The notes under the pieces: model-generated
What the model saw: only the letters and a program-made list of their open reading frames with translations
The model's database searches: none
Told to the model about the DNA's origin: nothing
From: Phoronis australis
Lineage: Eukaryota; Phoronida; Phoronidae
Direction: 5' to 3'
DNA length: 64,000 nt
Assembly: GCA_002633005.1 (NCBI GenBank)
Contig: NMRA01000032.1
Coordinates: 587,692 to 651,691 of the forward strand
Program-made: the position numbers and the translations under genes
In this document: positions 20,001 to 33,212 of the stretch, piece by piece
Numbering within the stretch: position 1 is the first letter of the stretch
How the letters are laid out: every line of letters begins with the position of its first letter

Positions 20001-22050
20001 TTATGGTTCAACCAGTGTTGAGTTGACAAAATCTCGGGTGGAAAGTGGGTCCAGTTCATAGCCGCTTTAAAAGCTGGTGAATAATTATTGCAAACTGGGT
20101 TTTAAACAATGAGTTGATTCAAAGTCGGACACAAAGATTTATTTTCCACACAAATACGCCACTGAGAGACATACACTTTTTGGTACATGAACTCTCGTGA
20201 CCTGTGGCTAATTTTACACCGTCCGTGTGACGTCAGCCGCAGCGGAATGTAAGTCAAGGTGCTTGGTTAAGATTCTTAGCAGTCAGCCGAGCGCCCCTTA
20301 GCGATAAGTAAATGAGAAACCATGTGATTGATGGGAATCATGTTTCATGTCAAATCTTTGCTTCAGCAGTACGTACGTTTCAGTTCAACCCACTCGAGTA
20401 TTTTGTACGAATTTTAAATCTATCTTATCCAACAATAATTCCTAGTAATACGTTTTCTTGCCGTAATACCGATATTGTCGGTGTATTGGCCATGCTGACG
20501 ATTTCCTCACTTTCATTTCAATTCCAAAAACCATAATATTCAAGATCTTTCTGTACAAATAATAGAAAAGCTCCAACACCCCAGTACCCCTCGCAGACTC
20601 AAAAGAGAACAATATTGGATAGACAAGCTCAATACAATAGAACCTCATGGATTGAACATAAAAACTTCTTAAAATATGTCATTCAATTTTTTACGCAAAA
20701 ATGTATCATACTCATTACACCATATCTTAAATGTCAATTGTCATACAGTGTTTGATTTTACTTTATTTCTGTTTTTGTTGAGGAAGGACGTTATTACATC
20801 CGAAAAATTCAGTTGATCCATTCTTGTTGTTTTATTTATCTATTTATATTCTACATTTCGTGAAACAATAGTATCCTTGGGAGGATCTGGATCGCCTTAT
20901 TTAGTTTCAGATTTATTTTCTACGTTATTCATGATTCATCCTATGTATGATCTTGTGAAATTTCTAAACTCGATTGGATAGCAACTCTCGCTAAATAGAG
21001 CTACAGTTAGAGGAGCATAAAAACTTGATTTAAAAAAATGTGAGGAAATCTCAAATATCAAATGCTTGCAGATAAATCTAGCCGCACAGGAAAAACGAAG
21101 TTCCCTCTCTGATAAGGCCACACGATTAAAGGACTGGAGCTACGGCCCACGGACAAATTCCTTCGGTAGTGTAATGAGCGCCAAATGAAATAAAGCAAAA
21201 GAGTGTCGGAGACATCCATATGGAAAATGTAATATTGAAGGCGCTATAAGAGATTGAAAATTCCCTACACCGTGGTTGTGCTGACAGCAAGAGGCATGAA
21301 ATGCATATCATTTTGAGTTATTCTTATTCAAAATGTGTCTCATGGTTTGACGCCAGGGACTTAGGAACCTCGCCCTTTCAAAACGTACATCCAAAACGTG
21401 AATCTAGTAAAATGAACTTTCCCCAAACTGGACCATAAAAAATGAATCTTGACCTTAGGGCCAGGGCAGACGGACAGCCGAGCTGGACTGCTTGCCTCAA
21501 GAATCATGGCTGCGCAGTTTTTGTGGGAAAGTAAGTGCGACTAATACTCCAGACCAGATGTTTATTGTATATAGGCCTACAGTATGAGCGGGAAATAGCC
21601 TTTTGCAGTTTGTGATAAAAGCAACAGTCCTTGATGTCCCTCAAATTGCATCACGACAATTTTACTTTATGAGAGAACTTATGAAAACAACTGAAATGCT
21701 TAATCATGTGAGCCAGCATTTTCTAATGGGCTAACTATGAATTGATATTTTTACAAATAACGTGTAGTAATCAATAATCCTTTAGATGTGAAATTCCCTT
21801 ATTAGCAAAGTCAACTTCTGCGGCCTTTGACTTTAATTTACAGTGCCCTTTAATCATTATTTAGGAACTCGAACGACGCATGCCCAAAATGAATAGAATG
21901 TTGCCAAAGCAGGCTTTGTGAGAAAAATCTTTATCTTCCCATGTATCAAACTTGGTTGAAGGCACGGCTGTACTTTTGTAAGACTGCTTAATATATACTC
22001 GTTCGTATAGCCTCTTTACAAGTTCATATCACCAGGCGTGCAGTTATGAA
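20000..22050. other. No gene recognised
   Basis: AT-rich sequence. Short frames here lack splice context and domains. Confidence 0.4.
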
Positions 22051-22059
22051 GACTCTTCT

Positions 22060-22280
22060 AAGAGACATAACATACAAACAAGTTAAAAAAAAACTTGCTA
22101 TATTTCGATACGACATGTCTCATCATCAAGCAAATGGTGAATGAACTGGGAGGAAATGAAATAAACAGGAAAATAAACGGTAACAGCAGGTAGAAAGGCA
22201 TACAAGTAGGGACTGTGAAAGTATCACATGGTAGGAAGCCCACAAGCCTAACTGAGCTGAGCCAGCGTACGGTATACACC
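22060..22280 (-). repeat. Repeat remnant related to 56205-56275
   Basis: GAAATAAACAGGAAAATAAACGG and GGTAACAGCAGGTAGAAAGGCATACAA match GGAATAAACAGTGAAACAAACTG and GACAGCAGTTAGAAGGGCATACAA at 56230. On the minus strand it includes GATGATGAGACATGTCGTATCGAAAT, reminiscent of retroelement ends, but too short to classify. Confidence 0.35.
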
Positions 22281-23020
22281 TGTGGGCTGGCACGAACAAG
22301 AATATATTAAGCTGTCTGTAACAAACAGTACTGTCGTTTCTTCAACCAAGTTTGTGCCAATGAAGGGTAGCTACCGAATTATACTTCCCATGTCCCTGGG
22401 TCATTTTTTCACAAGACTTTCCTCATGTGGTTTACTAAAAATAATAAAAGGATCTCTCCTTTCAAAAGTGCCTTTAGTGCACCAGAAAGACAAATATGTT
22501 GTTTTCTGAGTATATGTACAGATCGAGGCTCATTATCAGAAACTTCCAGTAAAAACCAGTCACAAACAACTGCTATTCAAAAGCGCGGGTGTCAAAGAAA
22601 TTTGACAAAATGTGGAATGTGCGGCCTTCACAATAGTGCAAAAACACACCTGGATTATATAACGATCATTCTCTGTTCTGCTCACGTTTCCTGCGCAAGA
22701 ATTAGCTACTCTAAGTTAAAGAAATTTGTCCATAAAAAGACACCAAAATGACGGCTACGACGTCTGTCTTAAGATCACGAGAGTCGGCCTCGTTTCTTAA
22801 TCAACCAATGGCATTCAATTACAAACTAGGTCTTCAGGTTATACTGTTGACATCTTGTCACAAATCACACCATCAATATTCGGCAGTAAACACTCATCGA
22901 CAAGATGGCGTCGAGAGTAAAGCACGTGTGTGGAAAATGTTGACATGTTTGCATATAGTGCCGACTTCTTTCTTTAAATGAGTTTTTTGGTTTGGGTTTG
23001 TAACTAATGCTGTATTTTGC

Positions 23021-23100
23021 TTCATTCAGGCCTTGCAAATACCACAGGTATGATTATAATTTCATTCAGGCCTTGCAACTACCACAGGTATGATTTTAAT
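23021..23100 (+). repeat. 40-bp tandem duplication with exon-like core
   Basis: TTCATTCAGGCCTTGCAA...CCACAGGTATGATT occurs at 23021-23060 and 23061-23100. Each unit contains CAG, then 18 bases (GCCTTGCAAMTACCACAG), then GTATGA, i.e. acceptor, six codons (ALQ[I/L]PQ) and donor. No host gene was found around it. Confidence 0.6.
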
Positions 23101-26100
23101 TTGCATTATTTGGGCAAAGTTGTGCCCCACGGTTTAACAATCTTGTGGAGCTTGTCTGTAAATACTCATTAACAGATGGGTCACATCGCTAGTAGAAACC
23201 AAACTGATGGTCTTTGTGGCATTTCAGGTCCAGCAATTCTGACACCTACTTGATCATTCAATATCAACCCGCTAGTCAGTCAACCAATCAATCGCTTCAT
23301 TTTCGCAAACAGAACTGATACCGAGAATGAAAGCGCACTTGGCGAAATCTAATGAAAAAAGACGTTAGGTCGATGACTAAAGCAAGAAGGCCAAAAAATA
23401 GGCCTTAAGCTTTCCACGAGATACACGGCGTCTTTTAATTTCCTGGATATCAGACGTAAAATGAACTACTCCGGTAGCTGAGTCATTGGACTAGGATTAT
23501 TTTTAATGTTTATCACGAAAAATACAGTATACAATAATAAGAGTTAAGCCTAAAATTAGCGCTAAAAAGCATTACATCTGGGCGTGTACCAGGATTATGA
23601 TAGATCAAATTTCTTAGAATACCAACTGCTGTAGAAATAACTTCAAAAAAACTTGATATGTTTCCAAGCAAAAAAAAAGTTTAAAAGTGTACAAAGGGAA
23701 CTTTCATTCAGCCAGAGGCATCAGACTGCCGCCTGGCTACTGCCGTGCACTGGTCCATGGGATGAACATAAGTTCCACGGGTTTTGCATAGCTGGAATTC
23801 GGGGTCAAAAAGATTTTAAAAAATACTGCGTCATGCTCCTGACACTAGAACAATTTCCCATCGACGACATTCACCTCATAAACTACAGTTTACAACACTT
23901 TTCCCAGTTCAGCACCACCTTTTGCGTTTGCGTTTTCTATTAATTAATAGCAAAACATTTTGATTTTAGACAGCGGAGGCATTGATTTTTCTCACGCTTT
24001 AAAATGTGTTTTGTCAAATAATTGGTATTTTAAGTCAGATAAGTAAATAGTGATGGTTTTTCCTAGCGAAGAGTCGACACAGGGCAATCGTCATGGCGGC
24101 GGAAAGGTCGTTACGATGGCTTGGCAGCAAAAATCAAGCACTGGTGCGCATTATTGCAACTCTGGCGAGAAGCGCTTGTTTCGAGATCAAGAAGTTTGTT
24201 TTTGTTTCTGTTTCTGTTTCTGTTTGCTGAGAAATCATCGTGTGTGGGTGTTTTCTACTGCTTTATTGTCATTTTTAAAGGAGTAGGGAGGAGGAGCGGC
24301 GGTGACGATTTGCTGCTACGTTACGTAGTGCACTGTTGGTAGCTGGCACAATTACCGGGTACTTTGCATCACAGTAGAAGAAAAAACACTTTGCAATTTA
24401 GAAAAGCTTTTCCTCTAATTCATTTTCAGAGAGGGCCCTACTGCTGAAATTTGAAGCACCCTCGTGGTCAGGGCACTCGTGGCTGCAGGACGACGTATCA
24501 CTTCTTGAACTTATCATTACACGTCGTATGCAAAAAACAGCTAAAAATTAGACAACAGATTATCAATTGTATAAAATGAACAAAAATAAGGATCAAAAAC
24601 AACCAAAAAGGTGGTATCAAGACGTTTTCAAAGACAACATTGCCGTTATCAAGTTCATGGTTACTCAACTGATGTGCAAGGAAGTCAGGTCTTGGAAATA
24701 GACGGGAACAGTCGATGATTTTCTGATTGTGAGGCAGAGGTACAGAACTGTGCTCAAAAGAGATTGTAGTTTGATAGCAGAAAAGAGTTAAACATTATAC
24801 CATGTTACACTGTACATACCCATGTTCTTTTAGAGAGGCCTGGGACGCGAAAAACAGACTAAATTGTATTACTCAAGGTGGTTCTCTGCCAGTGAAACAG
24901 AATTCAACCTGTTCACCAGGTATTTTTACGGTTTGTTCGTAAAGATTTTGAAGTTCTGCTAATGTCAAGGCATTTTTCATTCAGTTTCAAATTTCCAAAC
25001 AAACGATATGTCAACTGCTCGCCACATCGTCGATTTTTTCCCACAAAGCAAAGCTCATCTCCTTATTTAGTATGGCAACACATAGACGTAGCACATTTCC
25101 CTTATATGGAAATGAGACCTTTCACATAAAGAAAACAATGGCGAATTCAAGTAGCAGCTAGTCCAATTAAGAGGCAAAAACATGCAAGTCCCAACTGTTT
25201 AAAAGTAGTTATAAAGGTGCTATGTATCGTAGTATTCAAATATATTCTAAAATGCTCTTGGAATTCTTTTTGAAAATGGCTTGCCTCGTGTTGTGCTGTC
25301 GACCTCAGATTCGGAGTGCGATCACACATATGATAATCAGCCGTTAATATCCATCTTGTCACTTACATAATAGCTGTTTGTCAAAAAAGCATGAACTTTG
25401 TGCTTTATTGGAAATTTCCTCACAGGGGAACGTAAATAACTCTGTAGTAGATATTGAGACATGGTACTTTCATCAGGAATTGTTTGAAATATATTTTTCA
25501 TTTTCGTTAAAATTTGCTCATTCTTTCCAGTGTTTGATCTAGATTAACCTTGTGAGATAAAACTTTTAAGTAAGCTATAGCACCTGTCCGTAACGACTTA
25601 AAATTATTATTTCTGTAAACTTTCCAGCAAAGCAAAACAAGGATGTTTGTCTTTTCTACAGAAGACGGGCTCAGAAATGCAATAAAAGGCAGACACTAGA
25701 TATGGACTGCCATTAAATTGGACCGCAAGCCAACGCAACAATCGCGTGAATCAGACGTGCAACGTTCGGTGAACTAATCAGGTAGGCTTCGACGTATTTC
25801 ATAAAGTTTGTTCTGTATAACAGATAACTTTTGGATTTCCAAACTCAGCAGAAAAGTGGGACAACGTCGCCAGTTTGTCCACAACCTCACCTAAGTCTGC
25901 TCATGGAAAACCAGGGCAAGATCTTACAAGTTTCGGGCATTAATTCGTCTCACTGTGCAGCACTAGCTTGGCGCAATGACGTCAAGGATAGTGGGACAAA
26001 TACCCATGTTCTTTCTCCAATTTGGGACAGTGAAAATTAATTACTTTGGTCAAGGCCGGCCCAAATTCTAGAAATATACCGCCTCAAATTCAAGAATCAC

Positions 26101-26437
26101 TAGAACGACGGCAAAATTAACCTTGTCCGAAATTCTGGAATCAATGTGGTACGCGATGCAGGCTACGCATGTTACAATATGCCTTTTATATCAGTGGCGG
26201 ATCTAGGATATCATAAGGGGGGCCCAAAATTTTGTCTGCGTGCACCCATCCTGAAAAATAGAGGACTAAAAGAAAGAAAAACGGGAAAACGGATGCGCAG
26301 GTGGTCTGAGTCAGACACTTGCAATCGGGTCGGCCACGTGACCTGTTTCCCGCCAGATGTGCGTTTGAAATTGTGCTGAAGATTTCTCAATTAATTTTCT
26401 GTATTTAAGTCTTACGTTATCTTATACTTCACCCACG

Positions 26438-26931
26438 ATGAGTGCTGACGAACCAAGAAAGAGGTATGCAAGCAAAGATAGCGCATCCTTAAACGACAGA
26501 GCAAAAAAACTTACTCAAACAACCCTTGACTTCCGTCAGCTTGACCCGCCCCTGTGTGATTCGGACTCAAATGAGGACATTGCAAAGCTCGAAAAAGCGC
26601 TGACTTCGCCCCAAGTTATTAAAACACTCCGTGAGCAACTATTCCAGCCTGCCCTGGATGATATAAAGGCCTACTACGAGTCCATCCTTAACCAGAAAGA
26701 CAAAGAAATACAGCGGCTGAATGAGCAAGTCAACAATTTGTCAGCAAATCTAGACAACCTAGAGCAATACTCGCGTCGCAATAATATAGTTATATATGGA
26801 GTCGATGAGCCTGTAAATGAAAAACCTGGAGCTACTGACAACATTGTGATCGACTTGGGACGCAAACTGGGTCTTGAAATTAACCCCCAACAAATCAGCA
26901 GATCCCACAGACTCGGGCCCAAACTACGAAA
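26438..26931 (+). CDS. Non-LTR retrotransposon ORF1-like protein, truncated at N
   Basis: 164 codons from ATG are open up to the N at 26932. The N-terminus is polar and lysine-rich. Residues about 65-110 form heptad-like coiled-coil sequence (NQKDKEIQRLNEQVNNLSAN). Then comes EQYSRRNNIVIYGVDEP and, later, ISRSHRLG. This arrangement, coiled coil then Y-RRNN-I-I-G then SHR-G, is typical of ORF1 proteins of non-LTR retrotransposons (CR1/Jockey/L1 types). About 100 bases of apparent 5' leader precede the ATG. The rest of the element is cut off by the assembly junction and absent from the partner copy at 29588. Confidence 0.7.
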
Positions 26932-27663
26932 NCCTTTTGCGTTTTCTATTAATTAATAGCAAAACATTTTGATTTTAGACAACAGAGGCATTGATTTTTC
27001 TCACGCTTTAAAATGTGTTTTGTCAAATAATTGGTATTTTAAGTCAGATAAGTAAATAGTGATGATTTTTCCTGACGAAGAGTCGACACAGGGCAATCGT
27101 CATGGCGGCGGAAAGGTCGTTACGATGGCTTGGCAGCAAAAATCAAGCACTGGTGCGCATTATTGCAACTCAGGCGAGAAGCGCTTGTTTCGAGATCAAG
27201 AATTTTGTTTTTGTTTCTGTTTGTTGAGAAATCATCGTGTGTGGGTGTTTTCTACTGCTTTATTGTCATTTTTAAAGGAATAGGGGGGAGCGGCGGTGAG
27301 GATTTGCTGCTACGTTACGTAGTGCACTGTTGGTAGCTGGCGCAATTGCCGGGTACTTTGCATCACAATAGAAGAAAAAACACTTTGCAATTTAGAAAAG
27401 CTTTTCCTCTAATTCATTTTCAGAGAGGGCCCTACTGCTGAAATTTGAAGCACCCTCGTGGTCAGGGCACTCGTGGCTGCAGGGCGACGTATCATTTCTT
27501 GAACTTACCATTACACGTCGTATGCAAAAAAAAAACAGCTAAAAATTAGACAACAGGTTATCAATTGTATAAAATGAACAAAAATAAGAATCAAAAACAA
27601 CCAAAAAAGGTGGTATCAAGACGTTTTCAAAGACAACGTGGCCGTTATCAAGTTCATGGTTAC

Positions 27664-27900
27664 AAAAACTTATGAATACTATAATGCTGAAAAATTAAAT
27701 GCACATAAAAACTTTGTATATGACAGCTTCTCTGCGAAATGGTAAAATTTTATTGTTCATGTTAACTTCATGTAGAAGATATTTACTTTAAACGAGATAT
27801 GAGAATGGTCTTCCTGAGGTGTGCATGCGTGAATGAATGGTGTACTTATTTGTTTGTTTGTTTTTGTAATTGTTTGTAAATGATAATAAATACATAAAAA
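27664..27900 (+). mobile_element. 5'-truncated non-LTR retroelement tail with 13-bp target-site duplication
   Basis: AGTTCATGGTTAC occurs at 27651-27663 and 27901-27913 around a 237-bp insert. The insert ends AATAAATACATAAAAA (polyadenylation-like tail). The homologous site near 24650 has one copy of the 13-mer and no insert, so it is a recent or polymorphic insertion. Confidence 0.85.
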
Positions 27901-29451
27901 AGTTCATGGTTACTCAACTGATGTGCAAGGAAGTCAGGTCATGGAAATAGACGGGAACAGTCGATGATTTTCTGATTGTGAGGCCGAGGTATAGAGCTGT
28001 GCTCAAAAGAGATTGTAGTTTGATAACAGAAAAGAGGAAAACATTATACCATGTTACACTGTACATACCCATGTTCTTTTAGAGAGGCCTGGGACGCGAA
28101 AAAAAGACTAAATTGTATTACTGAAGGTGGTTCTCTGCCAGTGAAACAGAATTCAACCTGTTCACCAGGTATTTTTACGGTTTGTTCGTTAAGACTTTGA
28201 AGTTCTGCTAATGTCAAAGCATTTTTCATTCAGTTTCAAATTTCCAAACAAGCGATATGTCAACTGCTCGCCACATCGTCGATTTTTTCCCACAAAGCAA
28301 AGCACATCTCCTTATCTAGTATGGCAATACATAGACGTAGCACATTTCCCTTATATGGAAATGAGACCTTTCATATAAAGAAAACAATGGCGAATTCAAG
28401 TAGCAGCTAGTCCAATTAAGAGGCAAAAAATGCAAGTCCCAACTGTTTAAAATTAGTTATAAATGTGCTATGTATCGTAGTATTCAAATATATTCTAAAA
28501 TGCTCTTGGAATTCTTTTTGAAAATGGCTTGCCTCGTGTTGTGCTGTCGACCTCAGATTCGGAGTGCGATCACACATATGATAATCTGCCGTTAATATCC
28601 ATCTTGACACTTAGCTGTTTGTCAAAAAAGGGTGAACTTTGTGCTTTATTGGAAATTTCCTCACAGGGGAACGTAAATAACTCTGTAGTAGATATTAAGA
28701 CGTGGTACTTTCGTCAGGAATTGTTTGAAATATATTTTTCATTTTCGTTAAAATTTGCTCATTCTTTCAAGTATTTGATCTAGATTAACCTTGTGAGATA
28801 AGGCTTTTAAGTAAGCTATAGCACCTGTCCGTAACGACTTAAAATTATTATTCCTGTAAACTTTCCAGCAAAGCAAAACAAGGATGTTTGTCTTTTCCAC
28901 AGAATACGGGCTCAGAAATGCAATAAAAGGCAGACACTAGATATGGACTGCCATTAAATTGGACCGCAAGCGAACGCAACAATCGCGTGAATCAGACGTG
29001 CAACGTTCGGTGAACTAATCAGGTAGGCTTCGACGTATTTCACAAAGTTTGTTCTGTATAACAGACAACTTGTGGATTTCCAAACTCAGCAGAAAAGTGG
29101 GACAACGTCGCCAGTTTGTCCACAACCTCACCTAAGGTCTTTCTTTATAAGTCTGCTCATGGAAAACCAGGGCAAAATCTTACAAGTTTCGAGCATTAAT
29201 TCGTCTCACTGTGCAGCACTAGCTTGGCGCAATGACGTCAAGGACAGTGGGACAAATACCCACGTTCTTTCTCCAATTTGGGACAGTGAAAATTAATTAC
29301 TTTGGTCAAGGCCGGCCCAAATTATAGAAATATACCGCCTCAAATTCAAGAATCACTAGAACGACGGCAAAATTAACCTTGTCCGAAATTCTGGAATCGA
29401 TGTGGTATGCGATGCAGGCTACGCATGTTACAATATGCCTTTTATATCAGT

Positions 29452-29716
29452 GGCGGATCTAGGATATCATAAGGGGGCCCAAAATTTTGTCTGCGAGCAC
29501 CCATCCTGAAAAATAGAGGACTAAAAGAAAGAAAAACGGGAAAACGGATGCGCAGGTGGTCTGAGTCAGACACTTGCAATCGGGTCGGACCCCCCTCAGC
29601 TGCATGTTAATTACCGGGGTTAATTAATGAACTCAATATTTCCTCACGCTCTTCCTGTTTTATTTTTTGCGACAGCCAAGGGGGGGGGGCGCCCTCGCCC
29701 CCCCCCCAAATCCGCC
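29452..29716. mobile_element. GGCGGAT-terminal element, about 265 bp
   Basis: It starts GGCGGATCTAGGATATCATA and ends CCCCCCCAAATCCGCC, with a strong poly-G/poly-C region (about 29670-29708) near the right end. The left part occurs also at 26205-26333 in the partner duplication. The internal block ATTACCGGGGTTAATTAAT recurs at 58450. Confidence 0.65.
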
Positions 29717-29719
29717 TAC

Positions 29720-31250
29720 AGCGTATGTGTATAACACGTCACTAATCAAAAACATCGCCGAAGTTGGTCATACGTGATTTGGTATCGCGATTACAAATCA
29801 TTCGTTCGTGGAAACAGGCAAAGCATCCTTGGAGGAACGGAACAAAGTGTACAGCCTCGTACACCTGCGATTGCTATAGATTGTTCCTCTTACAGCGAAC
29901 TATTTTAAGTCGTGATGAAAACGTCATAAAATAGCAAAATTGTTTTTACTAGTTTATAACCGATCAACTTACCAAACTTTGTGGTGGAAAGCATATTTAT
30001 TTCTTCATGTAAGATGTCCTGATTATCCAAAGAATTGTAATATCCCCGACGATATCGCTCTGTGGCACTGTCGATCCCGACGATCGTAACTTAGAAATGT
30101 CAAGTAGCAGCCTGTTTCAATGTGCATCTCGCTTTTTTAATCAAAACACAGTAAACGTGAAAATGACATCCGTACAATAGCCCGGAAACACGGCAACGAC
30201 TCGTCGCAAAATAGTTTTGAATCGCCAAGAAATTCTCAAGCACTTGTTTCGGGGCTGAGCTCTTACGTCGTCTGTCATTCTACAGAAAATGAAACAATTC
30301 CTGTTTTCACATTGGAAATTATTTATATGGTAAAATCTTATGAATTTAGGACCCAATATAGAGGACAAGTGAAATCTTACTTATTACTTGTCGGAAATTA
30401 GTGAGATTTTATCCCATTATGCATAACTTTGACTCAGTATTCATACTCTACTACATTCCCGAATATTTTCAAAAGTGGCATACCAGATTCACATGAGTGC
30501 AGGAGAAAATGCTAGCACTTTCATTGGCTAAAACTCTATTGAAATGATATCCGGCGGAATTTTTAGGATTTGTGACCCTTGGACATTTTGGTCGTCGAAA
30601 GGCGTGACTGCCCATAACTTACTCAAAAGGCATCCGGTTAGGGAAGCTCAGGTGAACTGCAATACATGTATGTTCAAATCATCTTGACAAAATTGTCTCC
30701 AGAGTAACAGTATGTGTTGATTATAACTCTATGTATATATAAGCATGTTTCTTTCGATGTTTTTCACTATATTCTGACATGAGTAACTTTTCATGGGGGT
30801 TACAAACCCATGTGTATGTCTGCAGCGACACGACAATTTGCTTAACTGTTAGGGAGTGAAGCTAACCTACATGTAGCTCGTCCGAGGCGGTAACGACCCG
30901 TCATCTCTTTAAAATGATACTAAAACATGTTTTGGGGATTTTAACCAATCCTCGCTGTCACCTGCTGGTGTCCCACTTAAGTATTAGAAGCAGGATTCCA
31001 GTAAAAAAATATTCTCTCTGAGTCACAAATTGGACATTATGTTCTTGGTGGGTGTCATTTCCTTATTGTTATGCCACGCTTGCCCGTTCAGCAGAATTTG
31101 TAAGTTTTCAAATTTTGCTCCAAACTTTTGAAGGTTGTCAAAGGGTTACAGAGAATTACTTTGTTACAGAGAAGTTGTTTTTAATTTCTATAGTAGGCCA
31201 AAATTGGGTTTGGTATTCTTTTAAATCTAGAATTTTTGCTAATTGGTTTA
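29720..31250. other. No gene recognised
   Basis: No exon, RNA gene or repeat with a partner elsewhere in the window was identified. Confidence 0.4.
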
Positions 31251-31258
31251 AGGACAGT

Positions 31259-32102
31259 GGCGGATCTAGGATATCACAAAGGGTGGGGCCCAACATCTTG
31301 TCCAGCTGTAAGCAATTGCGCAAACCACGATTGTACATGCGCATAGCACCGAATGGGGGGAGGTCGGGAGGGGGGTTTGCCCCCCTCCCGCCCAGGAAAT
31401 TTTTCTGTTTTTTCCTCTAAAAATCAAGCATTTTCCTTGATTTCTGATGTATTATCCAAGAAAAAAAGGAAAAAAAACATAGGAAAAATTGCATCTTTCA
31501 CAGACTCGAACTCACGACCTGGTTGATAGGACGCACGGGCTTTGCCACTACACCACCACGAATTCACTAACTTAATGAAGCTCAGTAAGAGACCTACTTG
31601 TTTATGGTCCACAGCGTTTGCGCGCGAAACCTACTTCTTTTTGTTATGTTTATTACACGTTTTATATTTTGTGCAATCGGTTCTTAACAAATTTATTGTA
31701 TTTAAAATAGTCTTCAAATGCCCAAAAGACCAAATCCGTTTTTCGTGTTGGCAATAATGACGGGATTGCTTTGGAAATCGTCTTTAGTTAAGGTTTGATA
31801 AAGAGAGAATTAATGAGTTTCTGAGTGATTCACTAAGGCTTCGATTAAAATTCACATCTTACCAGCAGCTTCTGTTTTTTCATCGTCACTCAGGTTCCAT
31901 TTTCTTTAAAAATGAAGTAAATGTTCTCCATTGCACAGTGGAGCAGACGATGGAAACGGGGTCGCAGTGCGCAGCGCCACTGCCGGTCGCCTGGGATATC
32001 GCGGGAGAGCTTATACTTAGCCATAGTTCCGTAACGAATGCGCCGTGTTCCGAATTTGACACTTGAAATTGGATCTGAGCCCCCCCTCCCCCTAAATCCG
32101 CC
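31259..32102. mobile_element. GGCGGAT-terminal element, about 840 bp
   Basis: Left end GGCGGATCTAGGATATCACA; right end CCCCCTAAATCCGCC. Inside are a G/C hairpin (GGGAGGGGGG, TTTG, CCCCCCTCCC near 31370), a tRNA-like segment and a 300-bp block repeated at 58105-58402 at roughly 90 percent identity. No transposase frame was seen, so it would be non-autonomous. Confidence 0.55.
31495..31565 (-). repeat. tRNA-like segment, SINE or tRNA fossil
   Basis: The minus strand has TGGTGTAGTGG (A-box-like) and, about 35 bases later, GTGAGTTCGAGTCTG (B-box). The two acceptor arms do not pair, so this is not a functional tRNA. Confidence 0.5.
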
Positions 32103-32253
32103 TATGAAGGAACACGATGTAGTACACACCCGTGTCTCACTCCTGTTGCGAACTTGTCTGTCCAGTACTCGACCAACGAACAAGTTCCCGGCGCATACAT
32201 TTATAAATGATGCGTTTTATTTTAACAGCCCTATCTCCTTGTTTACAGAAAAG

Positions 32254-33212
32254 ATGAACATCCTCAAGTTTTTGACAGTTTTACTGTTAGTCTGCACCGC
32301 CATGGAGTTTGCCAACGCTATCCCAAGGTAAGGAATTATTCAGTCGCCTCCTTTACTTTTGTATCTATGGGTGTATCGTGCAAAGCAATTTAGTGTTTCA
32401 ATATTCTACAATTACTTCTAAAACAACCACTATGAAGTCAAACTTGAATAATCGCAGTACAGAAAATCCCTCAGTGTAATTATCCGTTTTACCGTCAAAG
32501 CAAACCGGAACTTGCCTTTGAGAAGCGCGTGAAAAGTTTTTCTGTAATTTCTCAAGTCAAATGATAACTTTGTTGCAACATCGCAAATGAGCTAAACATT
32601 TCTATAGAGAATTCACACATCTTAAGTTTCCTTTTTGTCGTCATTCATACGTCGTCTTTTCTTCTTGCATAGACGCCGAGGTCTCGTCGCCCAGACCGAC
32701 AATGCCGTTCTGACCGAAAGGGGGATAGCAGCGTCAGACGCGGCGGAAGTGAAGCCGAATGCCAAACGACGTGCCTGTGTAAATGGCGTACGTACAATAT
32801 GACGTTTCTCTTGCCAATACTATTGAACATTACATTCTTCTTAACGCACTCACGTGGCCTTATTGGCTGCCTCAAATAATTGTAGTTAATGTATTGCTGT
32901 TATTTTTATGGTTTAAAGATAAACGCGACATTGCATTATTGGCTACAAAGCATCTTCAGGTGAGTACAGGTAAAACATCGACTATCGAGATGGAAAGTCA
33001 GTTACACTCAGGGTTCGACATAATTGAGTATACGCTCGAAAATGCTAGTAGAAAAAGTTAACTATGAGTAGGAAATGATATTTGTATTATTCGAACAGGA
33101 GGGAGCTGACGTCGGGCTTTTTGGTCGTCTCGCTTGCCGACAAGCACACGTCTGGCTGCACCGTGTCCAGCATTCTACGCCACCTGTTTTGGGAAATCAC
33201 TCGTCCTCTTAA
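32254..33212 (+). CDS. Predicted small secreted-peptide precursor, three exons, about 100 residues
   Basis: Exons 32254-32327, 32673-32787 and 33099-33212 have GT/AG borders (GTAAGG, GTACGT, CATAG, AACAG) and join in frame to a TAA. Exon 1 gives a clear signal peptide, MNILKFLTVLLLVCTAMEF followed by ANA. Exon 2 gives an acidic propeptide ending NAKRRACVNG, with a dibasic KRR processing site. Exon 3 gives EGADVGLFGRLACRQAHVWL and ends shortly after. A signal, a propeptide, KRR and a short Cys-containing basic tail are the layout of secreted antimicrobial or hormone-like peptides, but no family is recognised with certainty. Exon 3 is the weakest part. Its duplicate at about 35870 keeps the frame but changes the second Cys to Ser. 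An acceptor just before the ATG suggests a 5' UTR intron. Confidence 0.45.

Larger units (their letters stand above)
23918..29588 (+). repeat. Large direct duplication around the N at 26932
   Basis: 23918-26333 and 26933-29588 align over their whole length with a few percent mismatch and small indels. Copy 1 alone carries a retroelement 5' part (26334-26931) at its end. Copy 2 alone carries a 237-bp retroelement tail (27664-27900). A TTTCTG microsatellite differs in repeat number (near 24195 and 27205). The junction at a single N suggests two haplotypes assembled in tandem. Confidence 0.8.

Noticed and set aside
31495-31565. Functional tRNA gene
   Set aside because: A- and B-box-like sequences exist but the acceptor stem does not pair, so it is a tRNA-derived repeat.
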